Source: Vibrio plantisponsor (lineage in GTDB: Bacteria; Pseudomonadota; Gammaproteobacteria; Enterobacterales; Vibrionaceae). From it: a stretch of 64,000 nt of DNA. The translations under genes were made by a program, and so were the position numbers. Where the stretch lies: positions 186,001 to 250,000 of the forward strand of contig NZ_JABEQC010000004.1 in NCBI RefSeq assembly GCF_013041605.1, written 5' to 3'. Below are positions 27,010 to 35,223 of this stretch, piece after piece; within the stretch, counting starts at the first letter, position 1, and each line of letters begins with the position of its first letter. The notes beneath the pieces are model-generated. The model did no database searches. It saw nothing but the letters and a program-made list of their open reading frames with translations, and was not told where the DNA came from.

Positions 27010-28518
27010 ATGACGTCAAGAGTTCCATTTTATCTATCAGTTTTTTTACTGATTGCAGCTGGGATTGCATTGAGCGTACTCCGTCATCAAAATTATGGAG
27101 TACCTTGGACCCCAGGTGAAACCCGCCAGATTTGGGATATTGAAGCTAGGATAGAATTTAACGCATTAGGCAAAGAAGCTAAGGTTTCTCTTGCCGCTCC
27201 TCACACTCAAAATGGCTACACACTTATCGGCGAAACCGCCTCTTCACCCGGCTATGGTGTTTCCTATGTCAGTGACCAATCTGGCCGACGCGCAGAATGG
27301 TCTATCCGACAAGCTCAAGGTCCTCAAACGATTTACTACAAGACTCAGTTTCTTGTAGACCCTCAAGCAAAAGTCACCACCGTTCCTCCAATGCAAGAAG
27401 TTGTTAAGCCGACTTTTGAAGGTCCTGTTGAAACTGCCGCCATTGCTCTGATTAACCGCGCTACCGAACGCTCTGCTGACGATATCTCTTTCTCGCGTGA
27501 ATTAATCAAAAATCTGAACGATTCTGAAAGCCAAAACGCAGCATTGCTTACTAATAAGATGAGTAAAGTAGAAGCGGCGGAAAAGCTACTTTCTTATGCT
27601 CAGATCCCAAACAAAGTTGTGGGTGTTATTCATCTTGAAGATGGGCGTCGTCGCCAGACTATTCAACACATGAACCAAGTGTGGGATGGCAAGAAATGGG
27701 TTCTTTTCAACCCAGAAACAGGGACTCAGCCTTCTCATCCAAACCTACTTGTTTGGGATGAATCGAACGTATCGCTACTTGATGTGATTGGCGGACGTAA
27801 CAGCCAAGTGCACTTCAGCATGATCGCGCAAGAAGTGTCACCACAACAAGCAACCGACAACAAAGTTGATGCTGACGGTCTATTAAACCTCTCTATTCAC
27901 AGCTTGCCACTTGAAGAGCAAGCGATGTTTAAAACCATCATGCTGATCCCGATTGGCGCACTGATTGTTGTGTTCCTGCGTGTGATTATTGGTCTTAAGA
28001 CATCCGGCACATTCATGCCTGTTCTGATTGCAGTTGCCTTCGTTCAGACACAGCTAACAACCGGTATTATTGGCTTCCTACTTATCGTTGGTACGGGGCT
28101 TATCATTCGAAGTTACCTATCCAAGCTTAACTTGCTACTGGTAGCGAGGATATCCGCCGTTATCATCGCGGTAATTTTGATAATTTCTATCTTTACCGTT
28201 GTCGCCTTCAAGATTGGCTTAACAGAAGGCTTAACCATTACTTTCTTCCCTATGATTATCCTCTCTTGGACGATCGAACGTATGTCTATTCTTTGGGAAG
28301 AAGAAGGTGCGAAAGAAGTCGTGCTGCAAGGCGGTGGATCACTTCTAACGGCAGTATTAATTTACTTGGCAATGACCAACTCTTATGTACAGCATCTGAC
28401 CTTTAACTTCATCGGTCTACAACTGATTGTTCTAGGTATCATCTTGCTTCTAGGTACATACACAGGTTACCGCATCACAGAGTTGCGTCGATTTAAGCCT
28501 CTTGTAGACGGAGATTAA
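27010..28518 (+). CDS. inactive transglutaminase / 7TM membrane protein
   Basis: A 502-residue inner-membrane protein. It has one N-terminal membrane segment (about 7-24), an extracytoplasmic transglutaminase-like domain (about 40-290) and a C-terminal block of about seven membrane helices (about 310-490). The domain has no obvious Cys-His-Asp catalytic set and matches the inactive transglutaminase family fused to a 7TM module. It belongs to the gammaproteobacterial cluster with a retropepsin-like lipoprotein and an ATP-grasp ligase. Its role is unproven; coupling of periplasmic sensing to cytoplasmic ligation is an inference. Confidence 0.82.
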   Translation: MTSRVPFYLSVFLLIAAGIALSVLRHQNYGVPWTPGETRQIWDIEARIEFNALGKEAKVSLAAPHTQNGYTLIGETASSPGYGVSYVSDQSGRRAEWSIRQAQGPQTIYYKTQFLVDPQAKVTTVPPMQEVVKPTFEGPVETAAIALINRATERSADDISFSRELIKNLNDSESQNAALLTNKMSKVEAAEKLLSYAQIPNKVVGVIHLEDGRRRQTIQHMNQVWDGKKWVLFNPETGTQPSHPNLLVWDESNVSLLDVIGGRNSQVHFSMIAQEVSPQQATDNKVDADGLLNLSIHSLPLEEQAMFKTIMLIPIGALIVVFLRVIIGLKTSGTFMPVLIAVAFVQTQLTTGIIGFLLIVGTGLIIRSYLSKLNLLLVARISAVIIAVILIISIFTVVAFKIGLTEGLTITFFPMIILSWTIERMSILWEEEGAKEVVLQGGGSLLTAVLIYLAMTNSYVQHLTFNFIGLQLIVLGIILLLGTYTGYRITELRRFKPLVDGD

Positions 28519-28519
28519 T

Positions 28520-29494
28520 ATGTTTCTTAATCTCTCAGAATACACATCACCCTTTAAGCTAAAGCGCAAAGGGATTATGGGAATGAACAAGCGTAACCAC
28601 GCTTATATTGGTCGCTACAACGACCGTTCTAAATACCCATTGGTGGATGACAAGCTAAAAACAAAGCTCATTGCTCAACAAGCCGGTGCAACGGTACCAA
28701 AGCTAATTGGTGTGGTGAGCAACCAAGGTGACGTAAAGCATATCCATGAGATGGTCAAAGACTGGCCGGGGTTTGTTATCAAACCCGCTCGTGGTAGCGG
28801 CGGTAAAGGGATTCTAGTTATCACGTCACACAAAGATGGCGTGTACACCAAACCGTCGGGTTCAACCATCAACAAAGAAGACGTAGAGCGCCATGTGAGT
28901 AACGCACTGGCGGGCTTGTTCTCTTTAGGTGGTAAGAACGACGTAGCAGTGGTTGAAAACCTGATTAAGTTTGATGACTGTTTTGACGGTTTCAGTTACG
29001 AAGGTGTTCCTGACGTACGTATTATCGTATTTAAAGGCTACCCAGTAATGGCGATGATGCGTCTTTCCACATCCGCTTCTGATGGTAAAGCGAACTTGCA
29101 CCAAGGTGCTGTTGGCGTGGGTATTGATATTGCGTCGGGTAAAGCGGTACGAGCGGTTCAGTTCAACCGCCCTGTCACACTTCACCCTGATACCGGTAAA
29201 GAGCTGAATACGCTTCAGGTACCACACTGGCAACGTTTGTTAACACTTGCGGCAAGTGCTTGGGAAATGACGGGCCTTGGCTATATGGGTACAGATATGG
29301 TGCTCGACAAAGAAGAAGGGCCTATGGTGTTAGAACTTAACGCCCGCCCCGGCCTAGCGATTCAAATCGCCAACGGTGCTGGTCTTCTGCCTCGTCTGCA
29401 ACATATTGAAAGCCTAGGTACGCCGATGATTTACCCATCAGCAGAAGAGCGTGTTGCTTACGCCGCCAAACATTTTGGAGCCAAAGAAGAGTAA
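28520..29494 (+). CDS. alpha-L-glutamate ligase-like ATP-grasp protein
   Basis: A 324-residue cytoplasmic ATP-grasp protein related to RimK. It has GFVIKPARGSGGKGILVI (ATP-binding strand and glycine loop), VVENLIKF, DVRIIVFKGYPVMAMMRL and the metal-binding MVLELNARPGLAIQ. It starts two bases after the 7TM gene, so the three genes form one operon. Enzymes of this class add amino acids or short peptides to acceptors. The acceptor here is unknown and may be a peptide in the envelope. Confidence 0.85.
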   Translation: MFLNLSEYTSPFKLKRKGIMGMNKRNHAYIGRYNDRSKYPLVDDKLKTKLIAQQAGATVPKLIGVVSNQGDVKHIHEMVKDWPGFVIKPARGSGGKGILVITSHKDGVYTKPSGSTINKEDVERHVSNALAGLFSLGGKNDVAVVENLIKFDDCFDGFSYEGVPDVRIIVFKGYPVMAMMRLSTSASDGKANLHQGAVGVGIDIASGKAVRAVQFNRPVTLHPDTGKELNTLQVPHWQRLLTLAASAWEMTGLGYMGTDMVLDKEEGPMVLELNARPGLAIQIANGAGLLPRLQHIESLGTPMIYPSAEERVAYAAKHFGAKEE

Positions 29495-29517
29495 ACACTT
29501 CCCTTCTCCTAAAACAC

Positions 29518-29547
29518 AAAGCCAGAGATTAATTCTCTGGCTTTTTT
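29518..29547 (+). terminator. Rho-independent terminator of the ATP-grasp cluster
   Basis: AGCCAGAGA / TCTCTGGCT stem with a five-base loop and six T. Confidence 0.9.
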
Positions 29548-30101
29548 GTACGGGTGAATGGGTTTTGGACAATTCCGATTTACGAACCGTAGTACACTCT
29601 GAGTTTTCGGATTACACCTGATATTGCAAAAAATGCAGTTGGCCTATTTACGACTGGTCAATTTCACTAAGCCATTACACTAATAGATCATTTGAGAGCG
29701 TTTTGTAATTTGTGTGAGTCATATACGTGGTACACATTAGATGAAGATAATATAGTCGCATAATGTTCGCACATAGAGATTAAGGTTATGCCTCTACAAA
29801 CATTTGAAGATAGATTCTCTTGAAGCTGAAGAAATATTCATTAGAGTTACCACATAAATATTCAACAGAACATCACACATACCATTACATTTCAACAATT
29901 TAAATGCGTAACCATACAGTTGAATATATTGCAGCTGGTTGATTAAAATCACACTTCATAAAACATAACTAAACTTTTTGGCTAGCTCTTCTTGATTCAA
30001 TTACATGATGTTTGCAACAATTCTAAAGCAAAGTAATGCCACCCTGCGCGGCTTTGGTAAGCCAATACGACTTGGCGACATACATTTATTTATCTCATTC
30101 C
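29548..30101. other. intergenic, A+T-rich, possible small RNA precursor
   Basis: 554 bases with no open frame of note. Near its right end a GGCTT-TGGT-AAGCC hairpin (about 30049-30062) precedes the lone terminator at 30104-30129. A transcript starting in this region is possible, but no strong promoter was identified. Confidence 0.35.
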
Positions 30102-30103
30102 AA

Positions 30104-30129
30104 GGGGCAACGTAATTTGCCCCTTTTTT
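30104..30129 (+). terminator. Rho-independent terminator inside the leader of the zinc-ribbon gene
   Basis: GGGGCAA / TTGCCCC stem, six-base loop CGTAAT and six T. It ends 22 bases before the next ATG, with no upstream gene within 600 bases. It must end either a small RNA or an attenuated leader of the following gene. Confidence 0.85.
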
Positions 30130-30150
30130 CTATTCAAATAAGGACATAAC

Positions 30151-31881
30151 ATGAAACATTGCCAAAGCACGATATTTCATGGCGATAAATTCTGTGCTGA
30201 CTGTGGCGAAGTACTCAGCAGCGTACAAAAAAAATACAGCGTAGAAGATGTCTGCCCAGACATTTTCGATGAAGTGAAGCAGTACTATAAAGAAGCCGAG
30301 GCGAAAACCGGCCGAGTTCTCCAGTCGAGACTTTATAAGCGCTTCTCTAAGAGTTCTTCACGAAACCTTGAATACTCATATTGGTGGATCAAACTGGAAA
30401 CCAACCAAGGTGAGATCATCGAAACTTCGATTTCAGCGGAGCACAAATACACTACGTCTATTGGTCGTGGCGATATTCTCACGCTCTATTACCCAACAAC
30501 CATGACCCTCTTATACAAAAAAAGCCGCGATGCCAAAAAGTTTGTCAAAGACAACCAAGCCGCGCCCTGTGTCGTTGTTCATGGTGATGACGGGCAGTGC
30601 TATACGGTTGAAAATATCTACCCAAGCCCGAGTAAGAAAACTCCTTGGCTGTGGATTGTCGCAGGTATTCTATCTGCCATTACGCTATTTAACGGTTCAC
30701 GCTCGGCTTCCGAGTCTGCTTGGGTGGTAAGCATCGCCGTCGCACTCATCGTTTTGTTCCTGGAACTAAAACGAAATAAAAAGAAATTTGCTTTCGCGAC
30801 TGCACAGCATGAGGCGTTAAACGCATCATTCAACAAGCTATTAAAAGTGACCAAATATCAATTGGGTTACAACAATCTTGAGCGACCTAAACAATCTTCA
30901 GATGTGATTTGCATTCAGTGTAATGCACGCTTACCCGAGAACACCAGATACTGCACATGCTGTGGTAACCAAAGTGCGGTACAAGTGCCACCAGCGATCA
31001 CCACGCAATATGCCTCAAATGCTGAGTTTGGCGCAGTAGAACCAACACTTGAAGCAAGCGAAACCAATCACGAAGTGGCACAACGTGAGCATGTACAATT
31101 CGCTTCCGCACCAACCTCGCTCTCTGTAAGCGATATTCAACGACGACTCGACGAAATATACTCTTATCACTCTCAAGGCCAATACACCCATCACTATGCG
31201 TTGAGTGGCGCACGTCATTGGACATTAACCAATGAGTTTATTTTGGCTCGAGTTCAATCTAAATCGGTCAATGCTGATGTCTCTGACGTCACTCGTCACA
31301 CCACGACGACGACCGAAACCAAACATTATCGCGGAAATAACTATCAATACTCTACCTATGATACTCGACACTCTAGTTACCGTAATCGCTCGTCAACGCT
31401 TAAAGGCAAGGTAATTCTCGAGTATGTATCAGGCAAAACGGTAACCTTTACTCTTTCTGAAGATATCTTAGGTGACGTTGATGTGGGTGATTGGTTAGCG
31501 ATTGCCGATAGCTACCTTGAGCGCGAAGATAACTACCACTATTACTTTGAATATGCTTACAATATTTCCAAAGATAAAGAGTACAAAGATAGATCGTTCG
31601 CCAACTACTCTGATGTACAAGGAGCCAATGCTTGGTGGGGATGGAACATACTGTTTTTCATCACTAGCATTGCGGGGATGTTTGCCAATTCAGATGCGCT
31701 GCTTTCCATCAGTGTCATTGGTGCTATCTTGTTTAACGTCTTTGCACTATGCAAACGAATCACTTCATCGAGCAAGAATATGCGTCAGCGCAAAACGCTA
31801 CTCAAACCGCTGCAAGCCAAAGTTTCTGAATTCAAAGAGTCCCTGCAACAGTTGAAGAAACAACTCAATGTGCTTGGCTAA
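30151..31881 (+). CDS. zinc-ribbon membrane protein of unknown function
   Basis: A 576-residue protein I cannot name. The N-terminus (MKHCQSTIFHGDKFCADCGE) resembles a zinc-ribbon start in which the first Cys pair has lost one Cys. The middle holds an intact ribbon, CIQCNARL...YCTCCGNQ (about residues 254-274). Two hydrophobic hairpins are seen, near 163-210 (WLWIVAGILSAITLF) and near 495-540. Between them is a hydrophilic region rich in Thr/Tyr/Ser/His (about 385-415). The end is a basic helix. An AAGGA ribosome site supports the ATG. It stands alone, flanked by terminators. Confidence 0.75.
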   Translation: MKHCQSTIFHGDKFCADCGEVLSSVQKKYSVEDVCPDIFDEVKQYYKEAEAKTGRVLQSRLYKRFSKSSSRNLEYSYWWIKLETNQGEIIETSISAEHKYTTSIGRGDILTLYYPTTMTLLYKKSRDAKKFVKDNQAAPCVVVHGDDGQCYTVENIYPSPSKKTPWLWIVAGILSAITLFNGSRSASESAWVVSIAVALIVLFLELKRNKKKFAFATAQHEALNASFNKLLKVTKYQLGYNNLERPKQSSDVICIQCNARLPENTRYCTCCGNQSAVQVPPAITTQYASNAEFGAVEPTLEASETNHEVAQREHVQFASAPTSLSVSDIQRRLDEIYSYHSQGQYTHHYALSGARHWTLTNEFILARVQSKSVNADVSDVTRHTTTTTETKHYRGNNYQYSTYDTRHSSYRNRSSTLKGKVILEYVSGKTVTFTLSEDILGDVDVGDWLAIADSYLEREDNYHYYFEYAYNISKDKEYKDRSFANYSDVQGANAWWGWNILFFITSIAGMFANSDALLSISVIGAILFNVFALCKRITSSSKNMRQRKTLLKPLQAKVSEFKESLQQLKKQLNVLG

Positions 31882-31890
31882 GCTTATCAA

Positions 31891-31913
31891 GCCAGCGATG
31901 TAATATCGCTGGC
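31891..31913 (+). terminator. hairpin after the zinc-ribbon gene
   Basis: GCCAGCGAT / ATCGCTGGC 9-bp stem, five-base loop, followed by TAACTTCTAT. The weak T tract makes termination probable but not certain. Confidence 0.6.
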
Positions 31914-31922
31914 TAACTTCTA

Positions 31923-32015
31923 TCATCGTAATTCTTCAACCACCAGATCAATAAACCGACGAACTTTGGTCGACATATGTTTGCGGCTTGGTACACCAAC
32001 CACATTTTTTTGTGT
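31923..32015 (-). pseudogene. LysR-type regulator, C-terminal remnant
   Basis: On the minus strand about 31 codons read TQKNVVGVPSRKHMSTKVRR then FIDLVVEELR and a stop. This is the typical end of a LysR-family effector domain (PSR-H-S-KVR-FIDL-V). No LysR sequence continues upstream; the frame runs into a stop by 32027. The 5' part (about 270 codons) is missing, replaced by an unrelated plus-strand remnant, so this is a deletion scar. Confidence 0.65.
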
Positions 32016-32406
32016 TCGGGAAGATTAACGACCTGATTATTATTTTTGAAGCGGAAGTAACCGACGCTGACCCTGTACCATTGGCTGATATGTATAAAGA
32101 ATCCCTTCAACCTCTGATTGAAGAGATTAAGACGAATCTTCAAAAAATGAACATCGTGACCTAGAAAACGATAGTGAACTGAGGATAAGATCTAACCTTG
32201 ATAAAGAATTACGTTATGAACTTGATAAGTTCTACACTTGGGTTCACGGTGGCAGAGACGATCCGCTACTCGAATACTATTTTGAAAGGTTTAATACTTC
32301 GACTAACGGTAAGTTCAAGTTCAAGTTCAAGTTCAAGTTCAAGTTCACCAAAACTGATGACATCAAACTTACTTTTCTTAAAGCAAAGCTTATGTTAACT
32401 GAATAG
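32012..32406 (+). pseudogene. 5'-truncated, frameshifted gene with Lys-Phe repeats
   Basis: Two overlapping frames read as one protein if one base is added to the A6 run at 32142-32147. The first gives INDLIIIFEAEVTDADPVPL...PLIEEIKTNLQ and stops at 32164. The second gives NEHRDLENDSELRIRSNL...FYTWVHGGRDDPLLEYYFERF, then (Lys-Phe)6 and TKTDDIKLTFLKAKLMLTE to a stop at 32406. No start codon with a ribosome site is present, so the N-terminus is lost at the junction with the LysR remnant. The family is unknown. A GTG at 32012 could start the first frame but lacks a ribosome site. Confidence 0.55.
32311..32346 (+). repeat. hexanucleotide tandem repeat (AAGTTC)6
   Basis: Six perfect AAGTTC units. 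In the frame of the surrounding remnant they encode (Lys-Phe)6, and another frame reads a Ser-rich string. Slippage would change length without changing frame. Confidence 0.9.
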
Positions 32407-32767
32407 TGTGAACAAATAGGGCCAGCTCTTGTCTATTGTTGTTCATTACTTTTTGTATATCAAAGCTACCTGAACATCATTGTTTGAACTTTGGGCCGTA
32501 ACTCATAATGGGGCATTTTCGAGTTAGATTGTGCCGACTCTAACAGTTCTAGAACAGTGTACCTCTGATGTTTTAAAGCGTTTTGCCAAATTGGCGAAAA
32601 TAGTCATGCTTCATCGTAATGAATAGATTCGATGTAGATTTCACTAATCTCAATAGGGATTTATCAATGGTGTGAGATAGGTATGCACCGAGCTACTGTT
32701 CTCTCTCAAATGCAGTGATATGATGATTTTACTGTTTTCAGACATTGTAGATGAGTTGACTTAACGC
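32407..32767. other. intergenic before the diguanylate cyclase gene
   Basis: 361 bases with no gene or clear RNA structure seen. It presumably holds the promoter of the GGDEF gene, whose start lacks a strong ribosome site. Confidence 0.4.
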
Positions 32768-34051
32768 ATGGAAAGCAAAAGTAACTACGACCATTTGGTC
32801 CATATCAAAAGCCACGACGAATTAGCTTTGTATGAACTCATTCCTAATGTGGTTTGGTTTTTTGACCTCGATAAACATGGTTGGTGGTGGGGAAATCAGG
32901 CCGCCGTCGACTTTTGGGGATTAGAGAATGTTCAACAACTTATTGATAAAGACCTCTCTGGTGACACCCAAGGTGCAAAGGATAGAACGGCGCAGACATT
33001 TGAGCTGGCAGCTAAAAATGGTCTGACGATAGATCCATGGACAACCTACCCTAACGGAAAACCCAAAACTGTCTTTATGATGCACAGAGCTGTGTTATTG
33101 GGTCCTGAAAAGCATCGTGGAATCATTGCTTTTATTAACGAAAAAGTGGAATTGGGTCAGCAGCCTGAAAATTTATTGTTGGTAGAAGCGATGCGTTATA
33201 CACGAGTCGCTGCTACCACCTTTACTGATGCTGGCGAGATCGTAATTGAAAATCCAGCCGCCACAGAAACTTATGCCCATTTACACAGCAAACCAATCCC
33301 TGAAGGACAGAGTGTGTTCGTGGCGCGTTTTGCCTCTCCCGAACAGGGGCGAGAATGTCTGGCGAAAGCAATCGAGGAAAAAGGCGGTCGTTGGGATTAC
33401 ATTATGCGCACGGCCGAAGGTGATCGTCAGCATTCACTTGATATTAGACGCACTCGCCACCCTTTAACCGGAGAGTTTTTATTGCTGGTGGTTGAGTATG
33501 ATGTGACCGAACTTTATGAAGCATTGGCGGAACTAGAACAGGCACATGAAAACTTACACCATATCGCCATGACCGATACTTTGACTCAAGTTTCTAGCCT
33601 GCATCATATGCAAGAAGCCGCAAAGCAGTTTTTGAACGATGCCACGATACATGGTGAAAGTGTGCGAGCACTGTTTATCGACCTTGATGGTTTTAAGCAG
33701 ATCAATGATAAACATGGTCATGATATTGGGGATGAAGTACTAAAAATTGTTGCTCAGCGAATTAAGTCCGTCATTCGCCAATCGGATATTTTGGCTCGTG
33801 TCGGTGGTGATGAGTTTGTCATACTTCAACTCGGTGCTAACGATACAGAGAGCATTGCTAAGCGTACCCTGAGTAGTTTAGCTGAGCCTATTTCTCTGCC
33901 TAGTGGAATGGTTAATGTGAATGCCAGCATCGGAATTGCTTCATATCCGGAAGATGCTGATAACCTGAAAGATCTACTGAAGATTGCAGATGATGCGATG
34001 TATAAGGTGAAGAAATCCGGCAAAAATGCCTTCTCGTTTGCAAAGTGTTAG
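32768..34051 (+). CDS. PAS-GGDEF diguanylate cyclase
   Basis: A 427-residue cytoplasmic protein. A PAS-like N-terminal domain (about 15-130, with WFFDLDKHGWWWGNQAAVDF) and a second sensor-like region (about 135-255) precede a GGDEF domain (about 270-425). The active site GGDEF lies at 346-350 and a product-inhibition RxxD site (RQSD) at 337-340, so an active, feedback-controlled c-di-GMP synthase is expected. No membrane segment is seen, so it senses a cytoplasmic cue. The same window carries a c-di-GMP riboswitch (56509-56611), but a direct link is only inference. Confidence 0.9.
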   Translation: MESKSNYDHLVHIKSHDELALYELIPNVVWFFDLDKHGWWWGNQAAVDFWGLENVQQLIDKDLSGDTQGAKDRTAQTFELAAKNGLTIDPWTTYPNGKPKTVFMMHRAVLLGPEKHRGIIAFINEKVELGQQPENLLLVEAMRYTRVAATTFTDAGEIVIENPAATETYAHLHSKPIPEGQSVFVARFASPEQGRECLAKAIEEKGGRWDYIMRTAEGDRQHSLDIRRTRHPLTGEFLLLVVEYDVTELYEALAELEQAHENLHHIAMTDTLTQVSSLHHMQEAAKQFLNDATIHGESVRALFIDLDGFKQINDKHGHDIGDEVLKIVAQRIKSVIRQSDILARVGGDEFVILQLGANDTESIAKRTLSSLAEPISLPSGMVNVNASIGIASYPEDADNLKDLLKIADDAMYKVKKSGKNAFSFAKC

Positions 34052-34164
34052 GTCTTAATTTTTAAGCGACATTCTGAATCTCAAATATATCTAGCCTTGT
34101 AAGCTTGTTAAACGCTTTGGGCATTGAGTTAAGTAAGCAAAATCACAAGCTGGGTGAACGATAA

Positions 34165-34182
34165 AGGCGGAAGTTTCCGCCT
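34165..34182. terminator. hairpin between the convergent GGDEF and EamA genes
   Basis: AGGCGGAA / TTCCGCCT stem with a two-base loop. Short T tracts flank both sides, so it may be a weak bidirectional terminator. Confidence 0.5.
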
Positions 34183-34209
34183 ATATAATTGAAATGCTTG
34201 TCTTCCCAC

Positions 34210-35139
34210 CTAAGATTCTGAGCAGGTTTTAGATTCGCGTTTAAACAGGGAAATACGTGGTAATAATAAGCCTGTAATAACGACGGCAATACCAAGCAGT
34301 TGTAATTCTGTCACCGCTTGACCGAGCATATACGAGGTCAATACAGAGAAGATGGGTACAAAGTTGAAAAACAGTGCCGCATTGGCAGAACCTAAGTGTC
34401 GCACACCGTTTAGCCATAACAGATAGCCAGCAACGGTGCCAAATACCCCTATATACAATATTTCTGATATACCCAACACAGAACTATTCCATAACTCGGC
34501 AAATGGATGCACCGCTGGCGTTGCCAAACACATCACACCAATAACTGCAGCCCCACTTAACATGCCAACGAAGGTATAAGGGATCACTGGCATCCAACGA
34601 CTGATGCCTTGGCTGAAGTATGTGTAGAAACTCCAAGCCAGCATTCCGAAGAATATCAGCTTATCACCGTGGTTGATTTGCATTGAAAATAGCGCCTCAA
34701 AATGTCCGTTGGTGATCACCATCAGAACACCCGTCAAACTGACCAGCAGGCTAAAACACTGCATAGCAGACGGCAGCGTTCGCAACGCAACACAGGCGAT
34801 AAGAGAGGTCATCAAAGGACTAAGCGCCATAATTAATGAGCCGTTAGTGGCATTAGTAGAAGCCAAGCCTGTAAACAAACCGAGGTTCAAGCCCCCTATT
34901 CCCACGGCGCTGACGGCAATAACCCAAACCCATTGATTCAAACTCAAGTTCAGTTTGGGTATGCGCACTGCCTTGAGATACACAGCCAGACACAAGGCCG
35001 CAATAACGAAGCGCCAGAACACCAAAGTAAGAGCATGAACTTCCTCTAAAACGTGTTTGCCAATTGGAAAGCAACTACCCCAAAAGAAGGTACATATAAT
35101 AAGAAGGATCACTGCTTTCATCGTTGAATCAGATTTCAT
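34210..35139 (-). CDS. EamA/DMT-family transporter
   Basis: A 309-residue inner-membrane protein with about ten hydrophobic helices in two EamA repeats. The first repeat begins ICTFFWGSCFPIGKHVL, and the second has FGTVAGYLLWLNGVRHLGS. It is probably an exporter of a small metabolite; the substrate is not readable. I chose the ATG at 35139 (GGAG five bases upstream) over the GTG at 35145. It is divergent from a LysR gene that probably regulates it. Confidence 0.88.
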   Translation of the reverse strand: MKSDSTMKAVILLIICTFFWGSCFPIGKHVLEEVHALTLVFWRFVIAALCLAVYLKAVRIPKLNLSLNQWVWVIAVSAVGIGGLNLGLFTGLASTNATNGSLIMALSPLMTSLIACVALRTLPSAMQCFSLLVSLTGVLMVITNGHFEALFSMQINHGDKLIFFGMLAWSFYTYFSQGISRWMPVIPYTFVGMLSGAAVIGVMCLATPAVHPFAELWNSSVLGISEILYIGVFGTVAGYLLWLNGVRHLGSANAALFFNFVPIFSVLTSYMLGQAVTELQLLGIAVVITGLLLPRISLFKRESKTCSES

Positions 35140-35223
35140 CGTCACTCCAGATGACTTGTCAAAATGTATTCCTTAGTGTATTGATTTCAATAGTTGGATA
35201 AACAAGCAATAACAAGACGGTAA

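Noticed and set aside
32311..32346. CRISPR-like repeat
   Set aside because: A 6-base unit with no spacers is a simple-sequence repeat, not a CRISPR array. No array or cas gene was seen anywhere in the window.
32198..32398. 66-codon frame with a Ser-rich string over the AAGTTC repeat
   Set aside because: The repeat reads Ser-rich in this frame by chance. The frame one base over (Lys-Phe) joins better protein sequence on both sides and reaches a stop at 32406.
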